A stretch of DNA of 64,000 bases, from contig CAZAMP010000020.1 of the NCBI GenBank assembly GCA_964486455.1, forward strand, positions 1-64,000. Reading direction: 5' to 3'. Each line of letters starts with the position of its first letter. The stretch's first letter is position 1. Below are positions 16,854 to 25,490 of this stretch, in pieces. The translations under genes were made by a program, and so were the position numbers. Source of the DNA: CAZAMP01 sp964486455 (GTDB lineage Bacteria > Eisenbacteria > RBG-16-71-46 > CAZAMP01). The notes beneath the pieces were generated by a model. It had not been told where the DNA came from and ran no database searches. It saw only the letters and a list, made by a program, of their open reading frames with translations.

Positions 16854-18482
16854 CTAGAACACGATACCCAGCCAGGCTCCGCCCCGGCTGCGGGTGACCG
16901 CGCGCGCGCCGGCCGCGTTCTCATGGTTCGCGATCCACTCTTGCTCGTACTCGCCGCCGAACTCCAGGCCGCGTACCGAATGGTAGCTGAAACCGAAGAG
17001 CGCGCGGCGGGTGCTCTCGACGGTTCCCCAGAGGTAGTTCCGCCGGTCATTCTCGCGTTCGTCCTGGCTGATCGTGATGTCCCCTTGACCGTGGCGCTCC
17101 TGCTCGTATCCGGCGTGGAACTCGGTCCGCGCGCTCACCCAGTGTCGAAACACGGCCGTGAAGAGGTCCGCGTCGGTCCCGATGACGTGTCCGAGTGGGC
17201 GATCGTAGTGACTCGCCTGATTGATGGGTCTCACGTGCGTGTAGGTGAACTGGTCGACGAGGCTCCACTCGACGCGCACGTCGGTGACGGGAAGGCCGGG
17301 GAGGCCGCTCTTCTCGACGCCGAGCTGGAACGCGTTCTTGTTGCCGAAGTAGTTCCACCCGTCACGGATGTTGGAATCGTCGGCGACGAGCTCGCCGTAG
17401 AGCTCCCATCCGGGATGCGGGATGATCCGTACGTCGAATCCGACCAGGTTGTTGTCGCGATCTCCGACGTTGGCTTCGACGATGTAGAAGAGCTGAAACG
17501 GGTTCAGATAAGCGAAGTCGAACGCGCGCTCCCCAAATACGACGACGTCCGAAACGCCGATCGTGAACGTGGGAGCGACGTAGGCGAGTCGATGCGCGGC
17601 GAGCCACTTGTCGGCGCCCGGTACGGACGTTCTGAGCTCCGCGGCGAGATTGGTGAAGTGCAGACGTCCCATCGACGCGATGAAGCGCAGGAAGTCCATC
17701 GGCGGCGCCGCGTCGGAGATCAGGAGCGAACCCTCCCGTCCCGGCCCCCAACGAATCGGTGTTCGTCCCAGCTCGAACGCGACGGCCCCGAACATGGCGC
17801 GAACCATCGTGTCGGTCGTTCGCTTTACCGCGACCCAATCGTCGTCGTCATGAACGAACTCGGCCTCGCCTGAGGCGACGTCCCAATGGCCGACTCCGAC
17901 GTCGTCGCCGATGCGAAGCCGGTAGTCGAGCGATTGCTGCAAGAGAGCGTGTTGCCCGTATCGAAGCGTGATCGAAGGGCCGATCGTGAGATCCCCCGAA
18001 TTCAGAAGCTCGGGCGTACGGGCGCCATCGGTGAACGATTTGCCGTCGCCCGGGCTGGCCGTCCCATCGTGGAAGCTGTCGGGCTCGGCCGTGTAGCGGA
18101 GCGAGATGGGCAGTGACCACTCCGCTGTGAGATCGTGCGCGATCCAATGGCGCGAGTGATAGCGGGGCCCGGCTGGGTCCCACGTCTCCGGCGCGAACTC
18201 CCGCTCCAGGAGCCCGAGCTGGCGAAGCTCGATTCCGGTGAGCGCGACCCGACCGTCCGTATAGGCTTGTCGGATCTCGCGCATCGCCCGTACGCCATCG
18301 CCGCGCGTGATGGGCCTGACCGCCAGATCGACGGTTTGCCGGCCCGTCCGGGCCTGGAGTCGTTCCAGGATCGGGTAGGCCCAGTGGTCGATGGGAAGGT
18401 ATGCTTCCTCGAACGCCTCCACCGGGATCGGCGCGAGCGTGAGGATGACGCCGAGCGTCACGAAAAACGCGCGCGATATCAT
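16854..18482 (-). CDS. Wzi-like capsule assembly outer-membrane protein
   Basis: A 542-residue exported protein from the ATG at 18482. AGAGAG lies 8 bases before it; a GTG three codons earlier (18491) is less well placed. A signal peptide is followed by an SLH-like or helical N-terminal part (IDHWAYPILERLQARTG). The rest is a Wzi/capsule-assembly barrel with IRWGPGREGSLLISDAAPP, FERAFDFAYLNPFQLF-type segments and alternating beta strands to a C-terminal Phe (WLGIVF). Wzi-family proteins help attach capsular polysaccharide to the outer membrane or close its export channel. The gene opens a minus-strand operon with the TlpA-S41 fusion, GT39-like transferase and DUF547 genes. It is divergent to the MFS-acyltransferase gene, only 28 bases away. 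Confidence 0.85.
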   Translation of the reverse strand: MISRAFFVTLGVILTLAPIPVEAFEEAYLPIDHWAYPILERLQARTGRQTVDLAVRPITRGDGVRAMREIRQAYTDGRVALTGIELRQLGLLEREFAPETWDPAGPRYHSRHWIAHDLTAEWSLPISLRYTAEPDSFHDGTASPGDGKSFTDGARTPELLNSGDLTIGPSITLRYGQHALLQQSLDYRLRIGDDVGVGHWDVASGEAEFVHDDDDWVAVKRTTDTMVRAMFGAVAFELGRTPIRWGPGREGSLLISDAAPPMDFLRFIASMGRLHFTNLAAELRTSVPGADKWLAAHRLAYVAPTFTIGVSDVVVFGERAFDFAYLNPFQLFYIVEANVGDRDNNLVGFDVRIIPHPGWELYGELVADDSNIRDGWNYFGNKNAFQLGVEKSGLPGLPVTDVRVEWSLVDQFTYTHVRPINQASHYDRPLGHVIGTDADLFTAVFRHWVSARTEFHAGYEQERHGQGDITISQDERENDRRNYLWGTVESTRRALFGFSYHSVRGLEFGGEYEQEWIANHENAAGARAVTRSRGGAWLGIVF

Positions 18483-18510
18483 CGGTTGCACTCTCTCTGA
18501 AGAGGTTGGT

Positions 18511-20601
18511 TTGACGCGAGCGGATTGTGGCAGAGCGGATCGCCCGGAACAAGGGCGCGCCGTCTGGCTTCTGAGCGGCGCCCAGGGGCTCTCTCAGCTC
18601 GGAGATCAGCTCAGTCGGATCGCGCTGGTCGCGCTCATCTGGTCGGGGGTGACGCCGGCGGTGGATGAGCTGTTGAAGCTACTCGCCGTCGCCGCCGTTC
18701 CATCGATTCTCGGCGCGGTCTTCGCCGGAGCGATCGCCGACCGCTATCCGACGCGGCGGGTGCTCATTGCGTGTGACCTCGCGCGCGGTCTCATCGTAGC
18801 GTCCTTTCCGCTGCTCTACGCGATCAGTGGCGGTTCGACGTTGCCGATCTACGCGGCCGTTCCGGTCTTGCTCGCCTTCAACCGCGCGTTTCGGGTCGCT
18901 CGCGGGCGTCTCCTGCCGGAGTGGGTGGGGTACGGGGCGCTGGGACGAGCCAACGCGCTGCTTCTGGGGGTGGATCGAACGGCGGAAGTCGCGGGCGCCG
19001 CCGCCGCGGGTCTGATCGTGGTGGCGGTCGGTTGGCAGGCTGCCTTCATTCTCGACGGCGTGAGCTACCTGCTTTCCGGATTGTTACTTCTGGCCCTCCC
19101 GCGGATGCGGGCGTTCGAACGGGGTGACGAAGGGTCGTCCGCGCGCGCATCCGGTTTCTGGGCCGATCTTCGAAGCCGTCCGATGCTCGTCGGGCTCATC
19201 TGGCTTCCGGCGCTCGTGACGCTGGCGTCGGGCGCGTTCGTGGTGATCTTCTTGGAAGGTCTCCCGGGGCGATTCGGCACGGACGCCCCCGCCGTGACCG
19301 GCGGGCTCATGAGCGCGGTGGCCGCCGGCGCCGTGCTCGCCGCGTTGAGTGTTCGCTTTCGAGATCCAACGCGGTGGCGGCTGGTGGTAAGCGCGCTTCT
19401 GATCGCGCCGGTCTGCTGGATCTTGAGCCCCGTGCTGACGGTCCCCGCGCTCATCGCGTTGGGAGTTATGGCGGGTGGGCTTGCGTCCTACCTCCTCATC
19501 GGATCGGAGACCGTGATCCAGAGGGAGGCCTCCCGAAACGTGCTCGGGCGCTGGCTCGCCCTCAAAGAGACCGCCGAGCGGGTGCTCTTTCTCGTCGGGA
19601 TTCTTGCCGCGGCACTACTGGTCCGTTCCGACGCGGTCGCCCGTGTGGTGCCGGCCTCCGCGGGCGTCGCGTTGATCGTGAGCGGGCTGGTGACGGCGAT
19701 CCTGATCTTCCGGTCGTGGTTGCACGCCGGCGAGGCCGCGGGACAGATCCTGCTGCGCGTGCTTCGCTTCCTCGAGGCGGGTGTGCGCTGGGCCCCGCTC
19801 GGGCCGGCGCTCTCGCTCGCCGCATGGATCGGCCGGCGCACCACGCGCCTGCACGGCGACGAGAAGGCGAGCGTCATCGCCAACCAGAAGCTCGCCGGAG
19901 TCTCGGTTCCCATGGAGCGGGTTCTCGGTTCATACGCCCGCTATCATCTGGAGACGGCCGCCGTCAGCGCCGGCCGGGTCTCCTGGTTCGCCGCGCGCGC
20001 GCGGATGGATGGGATCGATCGGGTGATCGAGTCCCGAACCGACCGGACGGGTACGATCTTCGTGACCGCCCACCTCGGGAGCTGGGATCTGGCGGCGGTT
20101 CTGGTCGCGGGCCGGCTCGGGCCGATGGCGGTGTTCGCCGAGCGGCTTCGCCCGGCCGCCCTCTTCCAGCACTACACCGCTATCCGGGAGCGGTATGGCG
20201 TCCGGGTTCTGACCGGTGCGTCCGGGCTTCGGGAAGCGCTCAGAATCCTCCGGGATGGGGGCATCGTATGCTTTCTGGCCGATCGTCCGGGCGATGGGGC
20301 CGACGTCACGGTCCCGTTCGGTGACGGCGCAACGCGAATTCCCACAGGACCTTACAGGCTTGCCGCCGCCACGGGGGCGATTGTGTTTCCCGCGGTGGTT
20401 TTCCGGGACGGAAACGGTTATCTTCTCCGAATTGCGGCTCCTCTTTCGCCGAAAGCGGGGCTGGGCGCGGAAGATCAGGCCGCGGTCATGGCGCGCGCCT
20501 TCGCGACGACCCTCCATGGGTGGGTGAAGGAGGCGCCCGAGCAGTGGATTCAATTCAGGTCAATGGCTGCGGGGGAGATTCCCAGGGTGGTGGAGCGATG
20601 A
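18511..20601 (+). CDS. Fusion of MFS transporter and LpxL-like lipid acyltransferase
   Basis: A 696-residue membrane protein. It probably starts with TTG at 18511, just after AGAGG; no ATG, GTG or CTG lies in a better place. Residues about 20-400 form a 10-12-helix MFS permease (LSQLGDQLSRIALVALIW at its start, FAGAIADRYPTRRVLIACDL motif A-like loop). Residues about 420-690 form an LpxL/HtrB-like acyltransferase with the HX4D signature HLGSWD (His521, Asp526), a DRPGDGADVTVPFG segment (where LpxL has DQ.....GVFVPFF) and RIPTGPYRLAAATGA. The permease part is LplT-like in layout. Such fusions suggest that a lipid is flipped or moved and acylated by one protein. The PimA-like transferase overlaps its stop by four bases, so the two are one operon. 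Confidence 0.82.
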   Translation: MTRADCGRADRPEQGRAVWLLSGAQGLSQLGDQLSRIALVALIWSGVTPAVDELLKLLAVAAVPSILGAVFAGAIADRYPTRRVLIACDLARGLIVASFPLLYAISGGSTLPIYAAVPVLLAFNRAFRVARGRLLPEWVGYGALGRANALLLGVDRTAEVAGAAAAGLIVVAVGWQAAFILDGVSYLLSGLLLLALPRMRAFERGDEGSSARASGFWADLRSRPMLVGLIWLPALVTLASGAFVVIFLEGLPGRFGTDAPAVTGGLMSAVAAGAVLAALSVRFRDPTRWRLVVSALLIAPVCWILSPVLTVPALIALGVMAGGLASYLLIGSETVIQREASRNVLGRWLALKETAERVLFLVGILAAALLVRSDAVARVVPASAGVALIVSGLVTAILIFRSWLHAGEAAGQILLRVLRFLEAGVRWAPLGPALSLAAWIGRRTTRLHGDEKASVIANQKLAGVSVPMERVLGSYARYHLETAAVSAGRVSWFAARARMDGIDRVIESRTDRTGTIFVTAHLGSWDLAAVLVAGRLGPMAVFAERLRPAALFQHYTAIRERYGVRVLTGASGLREALRILRDGGIVCFLADRPGDGADVTVPFGDGATRIPTGPYRLAAATGAIVFPAVVFRDGNGYLLRIAAPLSPKAGLGAEDQAAVMARAFATTLHGWVKEAPEQWIQFRSMAAGEIPRVVER

Positions 20602-21803
20602 AGGTCGGGCTCGTTTCTGAATTCTATTATCCGTGGCCGGGCGGGATCAGCGAGCACGTCTACAACCTGGCCCGTGAGCTTCGCACCCGGGGCCACGAGA
20701 TCAAGATCCTCACGGGCGACTTCGATGGGCGCTTCACGCGCTGGCAGGCCAAGCTGCCGTTCTTCAGCGTGGGGCGCAGCCACCTGGATACGCAGGCGCC
20801 GAACGAGTCACAGGTCATCCGCTTCGGGAAGAGCGTGGCGTTTCCGTACAACGGCAGCGTTACGGTCGTGACCGTCGGCAATCGTCTCGGCCGCAAGTTC
20901 GATGAAGTCCTGAGACGAGAGGCGTTCGACCTCCTCCATGTTCATGATCCACTCGCGCCGACGCTGCCGATGCTTGCCGTCTCACAGGCCCGCTGTCCGG
21001 TCGTCGGCACCCTTCACGCGTACCACCAGAACGGGAACCGGTTGCTCAGCCTCTTCCGGGGGGCGCTCCGCAAGCGGATGGAGAAGATATCCGCCCTCGT
21101 TGCCGTGTCCCATAGCGCGCAAGCGGCTTTCGAGCGCTACTTCACCGGTCTGGACTACCGCGTGATCCCGAACGGGGTCTCCATCGATCGCTTCAAGGCG
21201 AACGGCAGCGCGCTTGCCGGGCGCTACGGTCCGACGAAGAAGAACATCCTCTATGTCGGCCAGTTCGTGAAGAAGAAGGGCTTCGGCATGCTGCTCGAAG
21301 CCTTCAAGATCCTCAGCCAGCATCGCGGCGACATTCGTCTCATCGCGGTGGGCGACGGTCCGCTCGAGGGAAGCTACCGGCGGCAGAACGTTCGCGAGGT
21401 CCATTTCCTCGGTCACCGACGTGGGAAGGCACTCGCCGCCTGCTACGACGTCGCCGACATCTTCGTGGCGCCCTCGATCGGGTTCGAGAGCTTCGGGATC
21501 ATTCTGCTCGAGGCCATGGCGGCCGGGGTTCCGATCGTGGCCAGCGATATTCCCGGTTTCCGCAACGTCGTAGGCGAAGATCAGGAAGCCGTGCTCGTCC
21601 CGCCAGGCAATCCGGAGCTTCTGGCCCGCGGGATCGAGCGCGTACTGGATGACGAGGTCCTCCGCAACTCGCTCCAGCTCACCGGTAGCAAGACCGTTCA
21701 GGGCTACGCATGGTCTCGGGTGGTGGACGACATCGAGCTGGTCTACGCGGACGCGCTCGGCGAGACGCGTCCCTCGCGTGAACCGGCCATGGCGGCTCGC
21801 TAG
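20598..21803 (+). CDS. GT4 glycosyltransferase, PimA-like
   Basis: A 401-residue cytoplasmic or peripheral-membrane glycosyltransferase of the GT-B fold, family GT4. The ATG overlaps the fusion gene stop (ATGA). N-terminal motif PWPGGISEHVYNLARELRTR, central VIPNGVSIDRF, donor site YVGQFVKKKGF and the EX7E-like region IGFESFGIILLEAM, then GVPIVASDIPGFRNVV. The ESFG(I)(I/V)L.EAMAAG run is closest to phosphatidyl-inositol mannosyltransferases (PimA/PimB). In actinobacteria PimA sits beside the PatA acyltransferase, and here an LpxL/PatA-type acyltransferase precedes it, so synthesis of an acylated glycolipid is likely. Whether the acceptor is phosphatidyl-inositol or another lipid is not shown. 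Confidence 0.85.
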   Translation: MKVGLVSEFYYPWPGGISEHVYNLARELRTRGHEIKILTGDFDGRFTRWQAKLPFFSVGRSHLDTQAPNESQVIRFGKSVAFPYNGSVTVVTVGNRLGRKFDEVLRREAFDLLHVHDPLAPTLPMLAVSQARCPVVGTLHAYHQNGNRLLSLFRGALRKRMEKISALVAVSHSAQAAFERYFTGLDYRVIPNGVSIDRFKANGSALAGRYGPTKKNILYVGQFVKKKGFGMLLEAFKILSQHRGDIRLIAVGDGPLEGSYRRQNVREVHFLGHRRGKALAACYDVADIFVAPSIGFESFGIILLEAMAAGVPIVASDIPGFRNVVGEDQEAVLVPPGNPELLARGIERVLDDEVLRNSLQLTGSKTVQGYAWSRVVDDIELVYADALGETRPSREPAMAAR

Positions 21804-21810
21804 TCCCGAC

Positions 21811-22635
21811 TCACATAATCACCAGCACGTACCCAACACCGATCCCCTGTCTCTCGTGGAACCCGCGTTGCCGCGAGAAGTCCAGCGTCACGAAGAACCC
21901 CTCGTACGGCTTTACCCAGCGGTGGTAGCGGACCGATACCGACTGCTCGCCCACCACGGGCAGCCCGATAGGGCGGAGCCCCTCGAATCGGGTGAGGAGC
22001 CCCTCGATGTAGCCGATCGAGAGGGACGAGGAACGCGTCAGCGAGAGGGCGGCGGTGACGGCATGGGCCGAGCGCGCCGGCCGCCGGCCGGGATTGTGAT
22101 AGCGGAGCCACCGATAGAAAAGTTCGCCATGGCCGCCCGTGAGGGCGACGCCGAGGCTGGAATGCCGATCGTCGCCGGTGGCGTAGCCGTGGCGACCGAA
22201 GGCCATCGAGAACGTGAGGGCTTCCAGGGGACGCAGGCCGACCTCTCCGTACAGACGATTTCGCGGATAGAGCGGGCTTCCCATTCCGATGTGCGCCGAG
22301 CCGAGAACGACAACCCGTTCTGCGACCTCGCGTCGGAGACAGAGGCCCGCGACCGCGCCCATGCTGTCCCCACGCGCATCGGCGCAGGCTTCGGCCGCTG
22401 TCGTGAATCCAGCGCCGTGAAGGTGCCGGTAGGTGACCTGGCCGCCCTTCCAAGGCGTCAATGTCTCGGAGATCTGGGCATGGACCTGAGCGCGAAGCTC
22501 CGAGAGAAGCGGTTCGCGGGCGTGCGCCGGTGCCGGGTACAGAGCGGTGATCGGGCCAACGGCAAAGACGGCGGGGATTAGCGCGGGCGTGAAGCCGAGC
22601 GCGATCCTGATCGTTCGCACACCGACCCGGCGCAT
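21811..22635 (-). CDS. Exported outer-membrane beta-barrel protein (YaiO-like?)
   Basis: A 274-residue protein from the ATG at 22635. GAGAGGA stands 6 bases before it, so longer in-frame versions that overlap the aminopeptidase gene are rejected. A long signal peptide (RTIRIALGFTPALIPAVFAVG) ends near PAHA. The mature protein has regular amphipathic strands (LRPLEALTFSMAFGRHGYATG, SVRYHRWVKPYEGFFVTLDF) and ends GVGYVLVIM. This is typical of a barrel that reports as a hypothetical outer-membrane protein; a YaiO-like fold is a guess. It lies 61 bases downstream of the M1 aminopeptidase on the same strand and may be co-transcribed. It converges on the GT4 gene with 7 bases between stops. Confidence 0.65.
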   Translation of the reverse strand: MRRVGVRTIRIALGFTPALIPAVFAVGPITALYPAPAHAREPLLSELRAQVHAQISETLTPWKGGQVTYRHLHGAGFTTAAEACADARGDSMGAVAGLCLRREVAERVVVLGSAHIGMGSPLYPRNRLYGEVGLRPLEALTFSMAFGRHGYATGDDRHSSLGVALTGGHGELFYRWLRYHNPGRRPARSAHAVTAALSLTRSSSLSIGYIEGLLTRFEGLRPIGLPVVGEQSVSVRYHRWVKPYEGFFVTLDFSRQRGFHERQGIGVGYVLVIM

Positions 22636-22696
22636 TCGAAATCCTCTCCGAGTGAGAGCAGGGTCACGACGCGATGAGCGGAGAATACGGCCGGGA

Positions 22697-24661
22697 TCAG
22701 CGCACGACAACCACGCGCCGGACGATGTTATCGCCGCGGATCCAGTAGACGCCCGAAGAGACACCCGCCCCGGACGCGTTCCGCGTATCCCACACGCTCC
22801 AGCTCTCCCGGGGTTCCAATCGGCGGACGAGCCGTCCGACGGCATCGTAGACGTTGAGAGAACGGGGACGCGTGTCGTAGAGAATTCGCACCGCGCCGCG
22901 TGCCGGGTTCGGCGAAAGCGCGAACTCCGCCGACGCCGGAAGCGAATCGCTGAGCGTCTCGAACGGCTTTTCCCCATCCATCCACCGGAGCACCCACCCA
23001 TCGGGATCGATTCCGATCGAGTCGATCGGCGCGCCGGCCTCCAGCCAGAAGCGCTCGATTCGATCACCGCTCACGACCCGCGCGTCGACCGACCCGTGCG
23101 GGCCATACAGGCGAACCGTGAGCGGCATTCGGAACACGGGTCCGTCCTGGACCTGTTCGATCAGCAGATTGACGACAACGCCGTCGCCCGATTCCGATTG
23201 GTCCCAGGCGTACGCGTAGGTCGGCCGGTCTTCTCCGAAGACCCACTGATCGAAGAACCAGTCGAGCGGCTCACCGATGACGGCCTCCACCGCCTCCTGG
23301 AAATCGAACGTCGTAGCGACGTCGTACTCGTACAGGGAGCGGTAGTGAAGTAGCGCGTCGAAGAGCAGTTCCTTTCCGAAGATGCCGCGCAACATGTGCA
23401 GCACGAAAGCGCCTTTCATGTAGACGATGGGGCTGATGGTCTCGAGCGGATCGTAGATCGTTCCTTCCCAGTCGAGGTGCATCCGGCTCGTGAACCATTC
23501 GAGATAGGCGTCGAGGCCGCCGGTGTGCTCCGCCCAGAGCGCCTCCGAGTAGCTGGCGAAACCTTCGTTGAGCCAGATGTCGCGCCAGTCGGCGAGCGTG
23601 ACCATGTCGCCCCACCATTGATGGGCGAGCTCATGGGCGAAGGTGTGGTCGTAGGCATGATTTCCGATGATGGTGTTCGAGCCGATACTCGTGAGGGTTT
23701 GGTGCTCGAGCGCGCCGACGTGGCGGATCACCGCCATGCCGTACTTCTCGTCGATGAAGGGATACTCGCCGAAGAGCCCGGCGAAATAGTTCATCATCTC
23801 TGGCGTCCGTTCGAAGTCGATCCGCGCGCGCTCTACGTGGTGCGGGAACGCGTAGTGGATGATCGGCATGGTGGTTGTGCCCGAAATGTACGTATCGTGG
23901 ATGATTTCGTAGTTACTGATGGCGAGAGAGACTAGATAGGTAGCGATCGGATACGATTCATTCCAGTGGCTGGTGGCCCAACCGTCAATGCGGTCTTCGA
24001 CGTGCGAGAGAAGCCCGTTCGACGCGACCGTCATCGTATCCGGCACCGTGATGTGGAGTGACGTCGTCACCTTGTCGTCCGGACGATCTTTGCACGGCCA
24101 CCACGTCCGCGCGTAGAACGGCTCGGAGAACGATTGAATGCTGACGCCGCTTCGGTGCTCTTCGACCGTGAACGATCCATAGCCTTCCGCGTGCGGCCAT
24201 CCATCGTAGACCACAGTCACCGTGAACGTGTCGCCTTCCGCGATCGAGGGCGGCATGTTGATCCAGATCAGGTCATCGGCGTGCGTGAAACCGGCGCTCT
24301 CCCCGTCGACGCTGACGGCCGCGACGCTCAACGTGGTGTCGGACAGGTCGAGCGTGATGCTCCGCCCAACGCCTGGATCGAGGTTCCGCGCCGTCATCGT
24401 CAAGCTTCCCTCGTAGACCGTCGAGTCGGGCGCGATCCGTAGCGAGAGATCGTAGTGAAGCGCATCGTACGAATCCTGCGACGGGCTCGGGTTCATCTGC
24501 GCGTCGAGGATCCGCCGTCCCAATGCAACTCGTTCGGCATCGGTGATGTCGAGTTGATCGAGCGGAGAGGCCATGCCGTCGCCGCCGACGAGGACGATCA
24601 GTCCGGTCAGTGCACCCAGCATTGCGACGGCGAGATGTATCGATTTGATCTGTGCGGTCAT
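22697..24661 (-). CDS. Secreted M1-family zinc aminopeptidase with sorting-type C-terminus
   Basis: A 654-residue secreted metallopeptidase of the M1 (gluzincin) family. The ATG at 24661 after GGTGG is preferred over one 12 codons earlier. A signal peptide is followed by the saddle domain, then the substrate motif GALEHQT in place of GAMEN. The zinc site HELAHQWWGD (His343, Glu344, His347) is followed by WLNEGFA with Glu366, exactly 18 residues later, so it should be active. The last about 75 residues are a FlgD-Ig/type IX sorting-like module: LSPNPARGAVRILYDTRP, NVYDAVGRLVRRL, GVSSGVYWIRG. This implies surface or extracellular delivery. The catalytic domain would trim N-terminal residues from peptides. 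Confidence 0.92.
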   Translation of the reverse strand: MTAQIKSIHLAVAMLGALTGLIVLVGGDGMASPLDQLDITDAERVALGRRILDAQMNPSPSQDSYDALHYDLSLRIAPDSTVYEGSLTMTARNLDPGVGRSITLDLSDTTLSVAAVSVDGESAGFTHADDLIWINMPPSIAEGDTFTVTVVYDGWPHAEGYGSFTVEEHRSGVSIQSFSEPFYARTWWPCKDRPDDKVTTSLHITVPDTMTVASNGLLSHVEDRIDGWATSHWNESYPIATYLVSLAISNYEIIHDTYISGTTTMPIIHYAFPHHVERARIDFERTPEMMNYFAGLFGEYPFIDEKYGMAVIRHVGALEHQTLTSIGSNTIIGNHAYDHTFAHELAHQWWGDMVTLADWRDIWLNEGFASYSEALWAEHTGGLDAYLEWFTSRMHLDWEGTIYDPLETISPIVYMKGAFVLHMLRGIFGKELLFDALLHYRSLYEYDVATTFDFQEAVEAVIGEPLDWFFDQWVFGEDRPTYAYAWDQSESGDGVVVNLLIEQVQDGPVFRMPLTVRLYGPHGSVDARVVSGDRIERFWLEAGAPIDSIGIDPDGWVLRWMDGEKPFETLSDSLPASAEFALSPNPARGAVRILYDTRPRSLNVYDAVGRLVRRLEPRESWSVWDTRNASGAGVSSGVYWIRGDNIVRRVVVVR

Positions 24662-24782
24662 TAAACCACCATCCGTTGGACATGCTATCATACCCATAAC
24701 AACGCGCGACTGCTTCGGAATTGTGCGACCTGCCGTTCATCAGTGCGTCTTGGTTCTTCTGACCCGTGGCTGGGAGAGTGTC

Positions 24783-25490
24783 ATGAAAACGGTAGAGAAG
24801 ATCATCGAGCGGCAGCTCCGGCAATGGGAGTCGGAGCGGAGGCGGCGTGAGGAGGAGGCGGCGCGAGGCCCCATCGAAGACATCCAGAGCCCACCTGGGA
24901 AGCCCGTCATCACGGTCTCGCGCGAGACGGGCGCCGGGGGGAATACGCTCGCGAACCTGCTGGCGGAGAAGCTCGGATACCAGGTCTTCGACAGACAAAT
25001 CGTCGATCACATATCGGAGGAATCGGGTATCCGCCAACGTATGGTCGAATCCCTCGACGAGAAGTCCCAGTCCGAGCTCAATCTCTGGGTCGAGGGTTTG
25101 GTGCATCAGCGATACGTGAACGCGAGTGACTACCTGAAGATGTTGATTCCGATTCTCGGGTCCGCGGCCGAGCTGGGTGAGGTCATCATCGTCGGTCGCG
25201 GCGCGAACTTCGTCATGGGACTCGACCGCGGAATTCATGTTCGTGTCGTGGCCCCCCTCGAGGTTCGGGTGGGGCACATGACGGCACTCCTCAGCTATTC
25301 GAAGGATGACGCGCGTCGACACATCGAGAAGACCGATGCGGACCGACGGGCGTTCATCCAGAAGCACTTCGGCGCCGAGTGGGGTGACGCGTCCGCCTAT
25401 CATCTCGTCGTGAACACCGGAGCGATGAGCTTTCGCGCCGCGGCGAACGCGGTGGCCGCCCTCGTCGAACGCTGGCCCGACCTGCAGTGA
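24783..25490 (+). CDS. Cytidylate-kinase-like protein
   Basis: A 235-residue cytoplasmic protein of the cytidylate kinase-like family (PF13189 type). GGGAGAG precedes the ATG. A charged, coiled N-terminal tail (about residues 1-40, ERQLRQWESERRRREEEAAR) is followed by a P-loop-like segment VITVSRETGAGGNTLANLLAEKLG (S-R-x-x-G-A-G-G). Then come FDRQIVDHISEESG and GEVIIVGRGANFVMG, and the lid region SKDDARRHIEKTDADRRAFIQKHFG. Members are often annotated as cytidylate kinase, but true CMP kinase activity is not established for this group. The next gene (PfkB) starts in a GTGA overlap, so the two are an operon and may share a nucleotide- or sugar-phosphate substrate path. Confidence 0.82.
   Translation: MKTVEKIIERQLRQWESERRRREEEAARGPIEDIQSPPGKPVITVSRETGAGGNTLANLLAEKLGYQVFDRQIVDHISEESGIRQRMVESLDEKSQSELNLWVEGLVHQRYVNASDYLKMLIPILGSAAELGEVIIVGRGANFVMGLDRGIHVRVVAPLEVRVGHMTALLSYSKDDARRHIEKTDADRRAFIQKHFGAEWGDASAYHLVVNTGAMSFRAAANAVAALVERWPDLQ

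Noticed and set aside
16923..17873. A 316-residue plus-strand frame over the Wzi-like gene
   Set aside because: Shadow of a gene with signal peptide and family motifs; composition is unlike protein.
22636..23067. Longer version of the barrel protein overlapping the M1 gene
   Set aside because: The extra 144 residues are Arg/Ser-rich and overlap a clear coding region. ATG 22635 has a ribosome-binding site and signal peptide.
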